NCBI GenBank assembly: GCA_900491605.1
Contig: UESW01004628.1
Coordinates: 1-64,000, forward strand
DNA length: 64,000 nucleotides
From: Calamus simplicifolius
Taxonomy: Eukaryota > Streptophyta > Magnoliopsida > Arecales > Arecaceae
Direction: 5' to 3'
Part shown: positions 46,989-57,902 of the stretch, one piece after another
Position numbering within the stretch: position 1 is the stretch's first letter
Layout of the letters: the number at the start of each line of letters is the position of its first letter
The notes under the pieces: generated by a model
Told to the model about the DNA's origin: nothing
The model's database searches: none
The model's input: the letters and a program-made list of their open reading frames with translations, nothing else
Made by a program: the position numbers and the translations under genes

Positions 46989-48814
46989 TGATGGGGCCTG
47001 TTGACCCCATGAAAAATAAAATTTTTTGAACGACCCCAAAGGCCGACAGCGCCGGCTTCGAGCATCGGCCTCCAGCGTCGGCCCACAGCGCCAGCCTCCA
47101 GCGCTAGCCAAAGGCCTCCAGCGCCAGCCTCCAGCGCTAGCCAAAGGCCGACAGCGCCGGCCTCCAGCGTCGGCCCCCAGCGCCAGCCTCCCGCGCCGGC
47201 CAAAGGCCGGCAGACTCTAGCGAAAGCTCCAAGGCCGGCACATCAAAGGCCGACACCCGTCAAGGCCGGCCTCTCCAAGCTAGCCGGCCCCGGCACATTG
47301 CTAGCCAGCCACGACGTCTCCAAGCTGGCCGGCCCCAGCACATTCCTAGCCGGCCCCAGCGTCTCCAAGATAGCCAGCCCCGGCACATTGCTAGACGGCC
47401 ACGTCGTCTCCAAGTCGCCGAGTCGGCCAAGGCCGTCCCTGGCCAGTCCGACTCGGCCCCGGCGTCTCCAAGCTAGCCGGCCCCGGCACATTGCTAGCCG
47501 GCCACGACGTCTCCAAGCTGGCCGGCCCCAGCACATTCCTAGCCAGCCCCGGCGTCTCCAAGCTAGCCGACCCCGGCACATTCCTAGCCGACCCCGGCAT
47601 GTCCAAGCGAGTCGGCACCGGCATGTCCAAGCGAGTCGACCCCGGCATCTTCCCAGCCAGCCCCGGCACATTACTAGCCGGCCCCTACGTCTCCAAGCTA
47701 GCCGACCCCGGCACATTCCTAGCCGCCCCTACGTCTCCAAGCTAGCCGACCCCGGTACATTCCTAGCCGACCCCGGCATGTCCAAGCGAGTCGGCCCCGG
47801 CATGTCCAAGCGAGTCGACCCTGGCATGTCCAAGCGAGTCGACCCTGGCATCTTCCCAGCCGGCCCCGGCACATTCCTAGCCGGCCCCTACGTCTCCAAG
47901 CTAGCCGACCCCGGCACATTCCTAGCCGACCCCGGCATGTCCAAGCGAGTCGGCCCCGGCATGTCCAAGCGAGTCGACCCCGACATCTTCCTAGCCGGCC
48001 CCGGTACATTCCTAGCCGGCCCCTACGTCTCCAAACTAGGCGGCCCCGGCATCTCCAGTTCTGCCGAGTCGACCAAGGCCACCCCAGGTCGGCCGACTCG
48101 GCCCCGGCGTCTCCAAGCCAGGCGGCCCCGGCACCATCCAGTCGGCCCCGGCACCACCCAGTCGGCCCCGGCGCCACCTAGGCGGCCCCAGCATCTCCAG
48201 TCCCACCGAGTCGGCCAAGGCCACCCAGGCTGGCCCGACTCGGCCCCGGCGTCTCCAAACTAGGCGGCCCGGCATCTCCAGTTCCGCCGAGTCGGCCAAG
48301 GCCACCCCAGGCCGACCCGACTCGGCCCCGGCGTCTCCAGTTCCCGCCAGATCAGCCCCAGCGGTTCAAGAATCCATTCCTCTGACGCGCGCCGCCCGAC
48401 AGCGCCCGACGCGTGCTGCCCAACAGCGCCGACGCGCGCCGCAGCGCCAACATGCGCCGCCCGAAGCGCCAAATCCGACAATCCAACGGTCCCACTGGCT
48501 GATGGGACGCAGACCCACGTGATCGTGCCAGCGTCACCCCTATAAAGGGTAAATTACGTCGAGAACCAGGTAACACACATTTTTTACGCACTCGATACCC
48601 TAACTCTCAGAGGAACGACCTGGTCCTTCTGAGACCTCTCCCTCCTCAAGAGCTCTCTCGAGCTCCTTCTCTGCTGTGACCTATGTCACTAACTTGGGCA
48701 TCGGAGGGTCCCACCGGAGAACCCTCTCCGGTCTTGGGACTTCTTTGCAGGCAACCCGGCGAGGAAGAAGAGCCTCCGTTCTCGACGTCCAGGAGGGGTG
48801 ATCAAGCGTCATCA
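46989..48814 (+). repeat. LTR of a second Tat-like Gypsy element, plus orientation
   Basis: The LTR starts TGATGGGGCCTG and ends CGTCATCA directly before the conserved primer binding site. 47030-48350 is a compound minisatellite of CCGGCCCCGGCACATTCCTA and CATGTCCAAGCGAGTCGACC units plus CCTCCAGCGCCAGC units at its start. Long frames through it on both strands (ASRPRHIPSRP, GRLAWRRRGRLGM) are shadows. TATAAAG at 48541-48547 lies 270 bp before the end. No second LTR is in the window, so the element is truncated. Confidence 0.85.
48541..48547 (+). promoter_or_regulatory. LTR TATA box
   Basis: TATAAAG in the context CACCCCTATAAAGGGTAA, at the position of the U3/R border by comparison with the other Tat LTR. 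Confidence 0.55.
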
Positions 48815-48832
48815 GATTGGCGCGCCAGGAAG
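48815..48832 (+). other. Primer binding site of the second Tat-like element
   Basis: GATTGGCGCGCCAGGAAG is directly adjacent to the LTR end and is almost the same as in the neighbouring element. It sets the element's orientation as plus. Confidence 0.7.
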
Positions 48833-48906
48833 GGGGGGTGCCTAAGAAAAGTAGCAAGCATCTTCCCTGAGCTACACCTTCCATCCCCTCTCTTCTCCTA
48901 GAAGCC

Positions 48907-49479
48907 ATGGTGGTGACACGAGCCCAGGATGCCTCCGTCAGCTGCCCGGCGGGGCTTCCCCAGCCAGCTAGACAGCAGGAGGCCAATCCCCCTGCTACCA
49001 GCCCTCCGGTTGCCGGCCCACCGCCGGACGCCTTCCTCCAAACGGCGGAGCAGCTGGCGACCCTCTCCCAGCAAGTTCAGAATCTCACTGCCATGGTCCA
49101 CGGACTCCAGCAGCAGCAGTCCGTGGCCACCCAGCACCAGACTGCTCCCCCCGCCAGCAAGCAATCGGCGAGGGAGGCTCCCCCCGCCGGGGGACCGGCC
49201 GACGTCAAGCTTCCCCCAGGAAGCCTCGTCGTGAGCCCTCCAAGCGGCCACGGTCCCCTGGCCACGCCCCAGCAAATTTCCTCCCAAGCCACATCATCAC
49301 GAGGAACCCAGGCGGAAGTCCCGACTTCCTCTCCATCTCCGTCCGCCTCTTCTTCTTCTTCTCTGAGCCACCTCGGAGGGCCCCGACGATCAACCGTCAG
49401 GCGGAGGAACGCCTGGAGGAGTAAAACAGGCGACTAGACGAGCTCGCCAAGAAGGTTGTTGGGGAGATTGTTGAGAAAT
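48907..49479 (+). pseudogene. Gag N-terminal fragment of the second Tat-like element
   Basis: It starts MVVTRAQDASVSCPAG, 75 bp after the primer binding site. It has LSQQVQNLTAMVHGLQ, a proline- and serine-rich middle, and a final RRLDELAKK reached after a one-base shift near 49355; in that frame an extra TAG lies just before. It is homologous to the gag leader of the element at 35827-45798 and keeps CAG codons where that copy has stops. The frame is cut at 49479/49480 by a Copia LTR, and no further gag, pol or second LTR follows. Confidence 0.82.
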
Positions 49480-50646
49480 TGTTGCCCCAATCTTATGATT
49501 TTGATGATTACCAAAGCCATGAGTATATTAAAAGATGCAATGAATTTATTTTATGAGTAATGAATTTATTTATCATAACCAATGAGTATGTTAAGTATGA
49601 TTTAATCAATTGGAAAGTAGCTTTAAGCTCCATGTTTATGCTTTCAAAAAGAAATTTTATACTTCATATCTCAATCAATGAGTTTTGGAACATATCTTGA
49701 ATTGATTCCTAATGTCAAATTTATTATATTCAAGTCAAAAATTGATTTAAAATTAATCTGGAATGAATTTCAAAGTCAATCAGAAAACTCTCTGATTTTT
49801 GATACGTTCCGGAGCCGACTCTAGAGTTTCAGAGTCGACTCCACTTAGTATACAGAGATGTCTGTTTGTCTCGAGTCAACCCCCGATTTTGTCGAGCCGA
49901 CTCCATGACTGTGTGAGTCGACTCCGCTCAGACACCAGAGTGTTATTTTTCTGAGCACTTCTCGAGTCGACCCCTTGCTTTTCATGAGTCGACCCTCGAC
50001 TGTCAGGAGTCGACACCTATTTTCGTTGAGTCGACCCCTTAACTTTCTGAATGTTTCTATTTTTGGCATCGCGTCTTCGAGCCGACTCGCCTAAAGTTGG
50101 AGCCGACTCCAACAATATGGGCGTGATTTTTTCTGAATGCCAACTCAGCGTCAACGGTAAGATTTTTCAATAACGGCTAGATTTCGTTGTTTCTAACGAC
50201 TATATTTCTGCAGAGTCTATAAATAGAGAGGTCGTTTTCAAATCAAGAGACACATAAAAATCAAGAAAAAAGGAAAATCTTTCAGAAAAAGAGGAAAAAC
50301 AGAGCATCATTTGAAAAATCCGAGATTCAAAATAGAGTGAAAGAAAAGGTGTGAAATCAAAGGAGTTCNTTGTGAGCTTGTAAAACAACTCGACTGTAAT
50401 CTAGTGGATTATAGTGTAACCTAAGTGCTGCTTGGGAGTGGACGTAGGTGTTGGATACACCGAACCACTATAAAACTTTGTGTTTGCTATGTTTTTTTCT
50501 CTCTTTCTCTCTATCTTATTTATTTGTGCTTAGCATTTTATATACATTGCACTCAAGCATCTTCATATCAAGCATTGGTTTTAAAGTGTTAATTTTTTTT
50601 AAGAACCCAATTCCTCCCCCCCTCTTGGGTTGCCATCTGGGCCAAC
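49480..50646 (+). repeat. Copia (SIRE-like) LTR, forward, first half of a head-to-head pair
   Basis: The LTR runs from TGTTGCCCCAATC to CATCTGGGCCAACA. It shares with 56117-57513 the TTTTGATGATTA start region, arrays of GAGTCGACCCC/GGAGCCGACTCC motifs (49810-50115), the CTATAAATAGAG TATA region at 50218-50229, and TGGTTCGGTGTATCC in reverse. It interrupts the Tat-like gag at its left and meets a reversed LTR of the same family at its right. An N lies at 50369. Confidence 0.82.
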
Positions 50647-52031
50647 AGAGAGAGAGAGACAAAGCACAACAAACATAAAGATTTTATAGTGGTTCGGTGT
50701 ATCCAACACCTACGTCCACTCCCAAGCAGCACTTGGGTCCACACTATAATCCCTTGATTACAACTGAGTTGTTTTACAAGCTTACAACCCAAACTTGTTT
50801 TTTCTCGGGATCACAACAAACCCAGCTGGTTGTCACAGGCTCACCAGCACAAAACCTAACCACAAGCTATCCTTAGCTTGTCCCAAGGTATACCTCCATT
50901 AATTCAATCCTTAACAATAATGAAAAATAGAGTTTTGAATACATAAACAGCTCCTAAAATGAGCAAATTAATTGAATAAACAAAGGTAAGAAAAGCCTGT
51001 TTGAAGCGATTTTGATTTAGCTTTTCTTCTTTTCTTCTTTTCCTCTTCTCCTTTGAAAGATTGAAATCAGGCCTCAGCTCAGATTCTTCATTCAATGCAG
51101 TTGGAGTTGCTTTTCTTTTCTTTGAATGTTGAAAATCTCCTTGATTTGATCTTGGAATGCTTTGGATTTCTCTTTGGACTTTCTTGGATTGATGACTTGA
51201 GCTCTGAGTCTTTCCTTTTGATTTCTCTCTTTTTTTCAATTTTTCAAAATATTCTCTTTTTCCTTCTGTTCTTCTCTCTCTTTTTCAAACATTATTCCCT
51301 CCTTTTTATAGATCTCTTAATCCAAGGTTTAGATGGAAAACTAGCCGTTGTGATGCTTGATATTTTACCACAAAGAAAAAATAGCCATTAGAGATTAGGT
51401 AGAAAAAAAATATTACCATTGAAGTCCGTTCTGACATTTGAAAATCCGTTCCTGACGGTTGGAGTCGGCTCCAACTTTTCATGTGTCGGCTCCAAGTTGG
51501 GGTGTCCAAAAATAGTAATAGAAGTTCATTGAGGAGTCGCTCCAAAAAGTTAAGTGTCGGCTCTGCGCTTCTAGGAGTCGGCTCCAGAATCCAAAGGTAT
51601 GACTCTAACTATTCCAAAAAACATGCTCTCTGTACTCAGGTTAGAGTCGGCTCCAAAAACTCCGGTGTCGGCTCTGGAACTTTTAGGTGTCAGCTCCCGA
51701 ACTCCAGTGTCGGCTTTGAAACTGACGCAGAAAATACTTCTCTATATCTAAGGTTGGAGTCGGCTCCGAAACTCTAGGTGTCGACTCTGGACCATGCCAA
51801 AATTCTAGAAAAGTTCTGATACGCCCTGGGGTCGGCTCCTAACTATTTGGGTGTCGACTCTAAGTTCTGAACTTTCAAAATTTCTTTTAAATTTTGATTC
51901 AAAACTTATTCCTTATATCTTTTGACTGATTAAACATTTTTAATCCCTGAAACACTTATTAAATTTGTCAGAAACATAGTTAATATACTCATGTCTTTTG
52001 TTAATCATCAAAATCAATAATTGGGTCAACA
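50647..52031 (-). repeat. Copia (SIRE-like) LTR, reverse, second half of the pair
   Basis: This is the reverse complement of the same LTR family, ending AATTGGGTCAACA (LTR start on the minus strand). It lacks about 160 bp at the join and begins at a GAGAGAGAGAGA run. GGAGTCGGCTCC and GTGTCGGCTCC motifs fill 51440-51860. The arms are about 10% diverged near the join, so the palindrome is old. The frames at 50904-51391 lie in its U5-like half and have no family features. Confidence 0.82.
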
Positions 52032-53766
52032 CTTTGAAGCTTTTCAGGAGTTTCAACCATGTTCAAATCATCAACATATACTCCAATGATCACAAATTAT
52101 GATCCAGATTTCTTTATAAAGACACAAGGATATATGGGATCATTGTTATAGCCTTGTTTCAATAAGTATTCAGTCAAATGATTGTACCACATACGCCCTA
52201 CTTGTTTTAACCCATAGAGAGACTTCAAGATTTTATCGAATAAAGTTCTCTCGAATTATAGTTAGACTTTTTAGCCAATTGCAATCCTTCTGGGATTTTC
52301 ATATAGATATCATTGGTAAGTAAGCCATATAGATAGGCTGTCACTACATCCATAAGATGCAATTGAAGTTTTTTATGCACTGCCAGACTAATCAAATACC
52401 AAAAAGTTGTTGCATCCACCATAGGAGAATACATCTCTTTATAACCAATACCGGGTCTTTGTGAGAATCCTTGGGCAACTAGTCATGCTTTATACTTCAC
52501 AATTTTATTATCCTTATTTTGCTTTCGCACGAATACCCATTTATATCCTACAAGTTTTACACCAGTAGGTGTTTGGATAACCGGTTCAAAAACTTTGTTT
52601 CACTAGTGATTTTAATTCAGAATCGATGCATCCTTCCATTTGGCCAATCTTATCGATGTCTACATTCTGCCATAGACATTGGTTCATGATCCTATTTTTA
52701 GTTTTAATATTTTGTGCAACATAATATGCAAACTTATCGTCGACAGTCATCTTATATCGGTTCCATCTTTTTCAGTCATAACATAATTGATAGAGATCTC
52801 ATTATTTTCTTTGATTTTAGGTACCTTATTCTCAGACTCATCTGGAGTCTCAATTACTTCTGTTATTATACTGGGGATCTTTTCTCGTGTCACAGTATCT
52901 TCAATCTGATCATCTAAATGCTTTTCTTCTTTTCTTTTGCAAGGTTTTTATCTTTGGAACCAACTGGTCTACCACGCTTTACTTGTCCCTTTATTTCATA
53001 AAAGGTTGTCCTTCAGATAACAATTCTGATTGAAGCATTTGCAGCTCGTATATGTGACTTTTTTACTCTTTTAAGGTCAGTAAATGCATCTAGCAGTTGA
53101 TTTGCTAGTTTTTGCATGTGAATTATCTTCTGAACTTTAAGTTTATGTTGTTTTATACGAGGATCGAGATAGGATAATGATAATTCATTCCAACTAATTT
53201 CTTTTACCAGCTGCTTATTTTCTCTCCCTAATGTTGGAAAATAGACTCATCAAAATGATAATCGGCAAAATATGCCGTAAATAAATCTTCTATAGATGGT
53301 TCAAGATATTTAATTATAGATGGAGATTCATACCCAACATATATCCCTAACCTCCTTTGAGGTCCCATTTTAGTGCATTGTGGTGGAGCAATTGAAACAT
53401 AAACCACACATCCAAAAATTCTTAATGAGAAATATATGGTTCCTGACCATAAACCAATTGTAACGGAGAGAATTCGTGATAATTTATTGGCCTGATGTGA
53501 ATAAGTGCTGCTGCATGTAAAATAGCATGTCCCCATATAGACAAAGAAAGTTTTGCTCTCATAAGTAATGGTTTTGCAATCAGTTGGATCCGTTTGATAA
53601 GCGATTTCGCAAGACCATTTTGAGTATGAACATATGCTACATGATGTTCAACAGTGATTCTAAAGATACTAAGAAAAGAAAGTATTGGAATATGTTATCT
53701 TATTTCATCTGTATCTTATTTCATCAATCGTTCTCAAATACAATTCCATGCCATCTATTTATATGT
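52032..53766 (-). pseudogene. Fragment of a different Copia pol (integrase C-terminus and RT)
   Basis: Minus-strand remains of another Copia lineage: integrase sequence at about 53660-53560 (VEHHVAYVHTQNGLAKSL) and 53536-53228 (LRIFGCVVYVSIAPP, GIYVGYESPS), then RT sequence at 52640-52034 with MDVVTAYLYG and DIYMKIPEG. Several stops and shifts break it. It abuts the reversed LTR at 52031 without target duplication, and its right side is cut by the fold-back element at 53767. No LTR of its own is visible. Confidence 0.82.
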
Positions 53767-54371
53767 TCTTTGTGTGGTGCCCCTCCCAATTAGTCCCATA
53801 TCGGATAATTAAGGAAGGGTTGAATGGTTATAATCAGTTAAGTAAGATGGACAAGGTTCACACCAACTTTTTAGGCCACCACAACCCAAAAGAATCCAAT
53901 TAGTACTTGTTCATCTTACTTAACTGGTTATAAACTATTCAACCCTTCCTTAATTACCCGATGTGGGACTAATTGGGAGGAACATCACAATCTACTCCCC
54001 TTAAAGAGGCAACATCCTCGTCACCAGAGGCATATGATCGCATCCACTAGGCAGGTAGGACTCTAGAGGTGGCTCCCATAGGCTCAAGAGGTGGCTTCCA
54101 TCAATGTAATACTTTGCCATGTGTGGCACTTAGCTCCTGCACTTCCGACTGGTCTATAGCTCTGATACATAATGTAATGATCCGGGCCCGCAAATCCATA
54201 AATTCTTTTCGTGACATGAAAGCAAGATAGACAAGGTTCATACCAACTTGGGCCACCACATCCAAAAAAGAATCCAATTGATACTTGTCCATCTTACTTA
54301 ACTGGTTATAAACCATTCAACCCTTCCTTAATTACATGATGTGGGACTAATTGGGAGGGCACCACACAAAG
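53767..54371. mobile_element. Fold-back / MITE-like element (605 bp)
   Basis: The termini CTTTGTGTGGTGCCC and GGGCACCACACAAAG are perfect inverted repeats. The similarity continues inward for about 90 bp (TCCCAATTAGTCCCA, AGGAAGGGTTGAATGGTTAT). A further inverted copy of the same block lies at about 53905-53995, so the right half holds a direct repeat of about 150 bp (53845-53995 and 54222-54366). No transposase frame. I could not find a convincing target duplication, so the superfamily is open. Confidence 0.75.
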
Positions 54372-55069
54372 TTGAACCAAAATTCGTCGAGTTTACTGAC
54401 ATTGGGAGACGATTGGATGGAAAGCCTTCAAAGCATCAAGCTACAGCTGTTTCTTCTCCTGAAAAGGGATGGCGATCTGAAACAATCAATGTTGTGAAGA
54501 ACTCAACACCATCCACTTCTGTGAGCAGTTCATCTCGTCAAACTATGGAAAGCTGGTCTTTGGTTCAAATGCAAATCGTACTTCAAAGGAACACATGTGT
54601 GCAACTTGTTCTTATTGTGTGCCAATATGGATATGATTTTTCTGCTATTTAACAGGTGAGGAAGGTAACTGCATGTTTTGCATTACCTTACTGATATGAA
54701 CCTGTCCTGTTTCCTAAAACATAAATAGGCTCAGATCTCTCCATTCCTATCATGGGAACCATAGTTAAAAGAAACACCAATGGCAATCCATTTGATTATA
54801 ATTATAATGACCAGTGACCATGTGTAGACATGGATAGCCTACGGATATCCTTAGAAGCCAATTTGGTTTTACCATAAATTTGAATAGATTTCCTTGTTGG
54901 CAGATTTAGAGCTCTTGTACCAAACTCTATTAATTAATTAAACATAGCATATGTTTTCCTTATCTTTGTAGATCTCAAAAGAACAATTGAGGAGCCAGCA
55001 AAGAAAGAAGAATCAATGTTCCAAGTATTTACTGGGAAGAAATACTCAGTTGAAAGGCTAACAGAATAG
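54372..55069 (+). pseudogene. UFD1-like (ubiquitin fusion degradation 1) C-terminal pseudogene fragment
   Basis: Two exon-like blocks resemble the C-terminal tail of plant UFD1, a Cdc48/p97 cofactor in ubiquitin-dependent protein degradation. Block one (54374 to about 54595) reads VEPKFVEFTDIGRRLDGKP, then NSTPSTSVSSSSRQT, and after a two-base insertion near 54543, KLVFGSNANRTSKE. Block two (54972-55069), preceded by TTTGTAG, reads EEPAKKEESMFQVFTGKKYS and ends in TAG. The TGKKYS ending and GKLVFGSN motif match my memory of the plant family. The conserved N-terminal UFD1 domain is absent, and the fold-back element sits directly at the left. The intervening 380 bp looks like a retained intron, so this is a genomic fragment and not a processed copy. 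Confidence 0.72.
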
Positions 55070-55197
55070 TGTTGTTGTCTTCTCATATTTAATATAAGTT
55101 GTATGATGTGTTTAAAGTATTTTAAATATTTTCTGGTATATTACTTTACCTATAAGGCAATATTAGACCTTTAGACTTTCTAAAATTTGTTAATGTA
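55070..55197 (+). other. AT-rich flank of the UFD1-like fragment
   Basis: T-rich sequence after the stop could be the former 3' untranslated region. It ends at the LTR fragment starting TGTTGCC at 55198. Confidence 0.4.
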
Positions 55198-55513
55198 TGT
55201 TGCCACGGAAATCCGTTCTTCGACTCGGATGCGCTTCTGGCTCCTAATCCGAACACCGATTTTGTCACCTCGGGGTGGAACCTGCAAGACAGTCCGCGCG
55301 CAGAGGGTGCCTTGGGGGTTGCCCTCTGCGAAGGACCTTTCGACGCCCAAGTCAGTGGAGATTCATAGCAAGCAAATGTAAGGAAAAGACTCTCATAGAA
55401 GAGTTCCCCTTTGATGGGTGTTCTCTTTCGAGAGCTCTGAGCTCAGGGGGAGCTTCAATGGAGTATGAGAGCCAGTGAATGAGTGTGAGTAATTGCGTAA
55501 AAGTATGTGTAAG
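55198..55513 (-). repeat. Truncated LTR of the palindrome family
   Basis: TGTTGCCACGGAAATCCG, CGACTCGGATGCGC and GACGCCCAAGTCAGTGGAG correspond to the outer 300 bp of the LTR at 11289, in the same orientation as that left arm, with strong divergence. It is cut at 55514 by a Copia LTR. Confidence 0.75.
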
Positions 55514-56116
55514 TGTTGACCCAATTATTGATTTTGATGATTAACAAAAGACATGAGTATATTCATTATGTTTCTGACAAATTTGAGAAGTGTTTCAGGT
55601 ATTAAGAATGGTTAATCAGTCAAAAGGAATAAGAAAATAAGTTTTGAATCGAATTTTAATGGAAATTATTTAAGTTCAGAACTTAGAGTCGACACCTCAA
55701 CAGTCTGAAGCCGACCCTAGGGCGTATCAGAACATTTTTAAGTTTTCGACACGGTTTGAAGTCGACACCTAAAACTCTGGAGCCGACTCTAACCTGAGAT
55801 ACAGAGAAGTACTTTTTGCATCAGTTTTTGAAGCCGACACCTTGAGTTCGGGAGCCGACACCTGGGATTTCTGGAGCCGACTCTAACCTGAGAACATAGA
55901 GCGTATTTTTGGACATCGGCGGAGTCGACACCCTCAGTTTTGAGAGCCGACAGCTATATGAGGTGAGCTAACACATCACTTTCTCGGAGCTGACTCTCCA
56001 ACTAACTTCTTTACTATTTTTGGAAACTCGAGTTGGAGCCGACACCTGCAAAGTTGGAGCCGACTCCAACCAGTCAGGAATGAATTTTAAATGTCAGAAC
56101 GGACTCCAACGGTAAC
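55514..56116 (+). repeat. Partial Copia LTR, forward, joined head-to-head to the next
   Basis: TGTTGACCCAATTATTG starts a forward copy of the SIRE-like LTR with CCGACTCTAACC and GAGTCGACACC motifs. It stops at CTCCAACGGTAAC (56116), about half-way through the LTR, and the next base begins the reversed LTR TGTTGGCCC. Confidence 0.8.
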
Positions 56117-57513
56117 TGTTGGCCCAGATGACAACCCAAGAGGGGGGGGGGGGGTGAATTGGGTTGTTTAAAAATTTAGCCTTTTAAAAATTGTTTGCTT
56201 AAGATGAATGAAAGTAAATGCAATGTAAATATAAAGTACAATAATAATAGAGATAGAGATAGAGACAATGAAGCACGGCAAACACAAAGATTTTATAGTG
56301 GTTCGGTGTATCCAACACCTACGTCCACTCCCAAGATTCACTTGGGTCCACACTATAATCTCCTCGATTACAGCCGAGTTGTTTTACAAGCTCACAACTC
56401 AAACTTGTTGTTTTCCCGGGATCACAACGAACCCAGCCGGTTTTCGGGCTCACCAGCACAAAACCCTAACTCAAGCTAACTAAGCTTGACCCGAGGTAAC
56501 TACCTCCACTAGTTCAATCCCCCAGATTGAACTAGGCACAAACAAAAGAATATGTTTTTCAAATACACAGCTCCTCAATGAGCAAATATTCAAAAAAGTA
56601 AACAAGGTTTAGAAAAGCCTGATTTGAAGTTGGTTGGCTTTGAGCTTCTTTTCTTCTTTTCCTCTTCTCCTTTGGGTGAATCAAGCCTCAGCTCCGATTC
56701 TTCACAGTGCAGTTGAGAAGATTGAAAAATTTTTCTTCTTTGGGAATCCGATTTTTGATTTGAACGCCTTGGATTCTTTTGAGCTTTTTGGAGTGGAAGG
56801 ATTTGAATTTGAATTTCTCTTGGATTTAGGCTCTTTTTGGATTTTGATTTGATTTTTCTTTTCCGTTTCTTTTTTTCTCTCTTTTTTCAAACGGTTTTTT
56901 CCCTTTTTATAGATTTTTTCAATTCATTTTTGGGTGAAACTAGCCGTTGGAGTGTACCTGCAAAAAATATCCGTTAGATAGAAAAAAAATATTACCGTTA
57001 GAGCTGATCTGGCATTTTTTTTTCGTCCCAGGTGGTTGGAGTCGGCTCCAGCTTTTCAGGTGTCGGCTCCAATCGTTTTACCAAAAATAGAAATGAGTTC
57101 GTCGGAGTCGGCTCCGAAAAGTAAGTGTCGGCTCGCCGTCGTCAGGTGTCGGCTCCCGAAAACTGTAGGTGTCGACTCCAGGATGCTCAAAAAATCAACG
57201 TTCTGTCGCATCGGAGTCGGCTCCAGACACTGTAAGTGTCGACTCCGAAACTCTAGGTGTCGGCTCCAGATTGTATCAAAAATCAGATTAAAATTGAATT
57301 GGCCATGGGGTCGGCTCCAGACTTTCTAGGTGTCGACTCCAAGCTCTGAAACTTTGAAATCTCTGATTTGTATTTGATTCAAAATTCATTTCTTAATTCC
57401 TTTAAATTGATCAAATAAATTTAAGTCCTGAAACACTTATAAAATCCATTAGTAATCAAATAAATATACTCAATTCCTTTATTAATCATCAAAATCAATA
57501 AATTGGATCAACA
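56117..57513 (-). repeat. SIRE-like 3' LTR
   Basis: The 1,397 bp LTR runs between TGTTGGCCCAGATG and TTGGATCAACA (plus strand). A G run lies at 56144-56156 and GATAGAGATAGAGATAGAG near 56245. GGAGTCGGCTCC/GTGTCGACTCC motifs cluster at 57038-57340. CCCTTTTTATAG near 56902 is a candidate TATA region on the minus strand. Confidence 0.88.
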
Positions 57514-57531
57514 ATCTCCCCCTTTTTGATG
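57514..57531 (-). other. Polypurine tract of the SIRE-like element
   Basis: The plus strand ATCTCCCCCTTTTTGATG reads AAAAAGGGGGAGAT on the minus strand, directly before the LTR start TGTTGATCC. It is the canonical Copia polypurine tract. Confidence 0.85.
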
Positions 57532-57902
57532 ATTATAAAAACATTGAGTATATGCATAGAATTCTTAAATTAAAAATTATCAAGGAAGTGATCTTTACGA
57601 GTAAGCTCCCCCTGAATAAGGTAGCTCCCCCTATGAAGTTCAAATTATTCTTCCTCTTACTTTACCTTAAGATTTCTTTTGCATAGACAATCAATTCTCT
57701 CAATATCATGAACGGCAGCAATTGCATATACAACCTAATTCTCTCCCCCTTTTTTGTAATCAACAAAAAGGTAAAGAATATTTTATAACATCAAAAGATA
57801 ATTCAATCAAAAGATAATTTCATTCAAAAGTCAAGTATTACATAAACTCATTGACTTCATTACATCAAAATGTAAACAAAATTTTCATTACATTAAACAA
57901 CA

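Noticed and set aside
47243..48305. Plus-strand 321-codon and minus-strand frames rich in SRPRH and RGRLAW
   Set aside because: They are repeat shadows inside the second Tat-like LTR. The TATA box, LTR end and primer binding site show that the region is an LTR.
50904..51391. Lysine-rich and phenylalanine-rich ORFs
   Set aside because: They lie wholly inside the reversed Copia LTR and mirror each other on both strands.
49480..52031. One complete LTR element with target duplication
   Set aside because: The bases next to the two outer ends (GAAAT and CTTTG) do not match, the flanks are from different elements, and no internal region is present.
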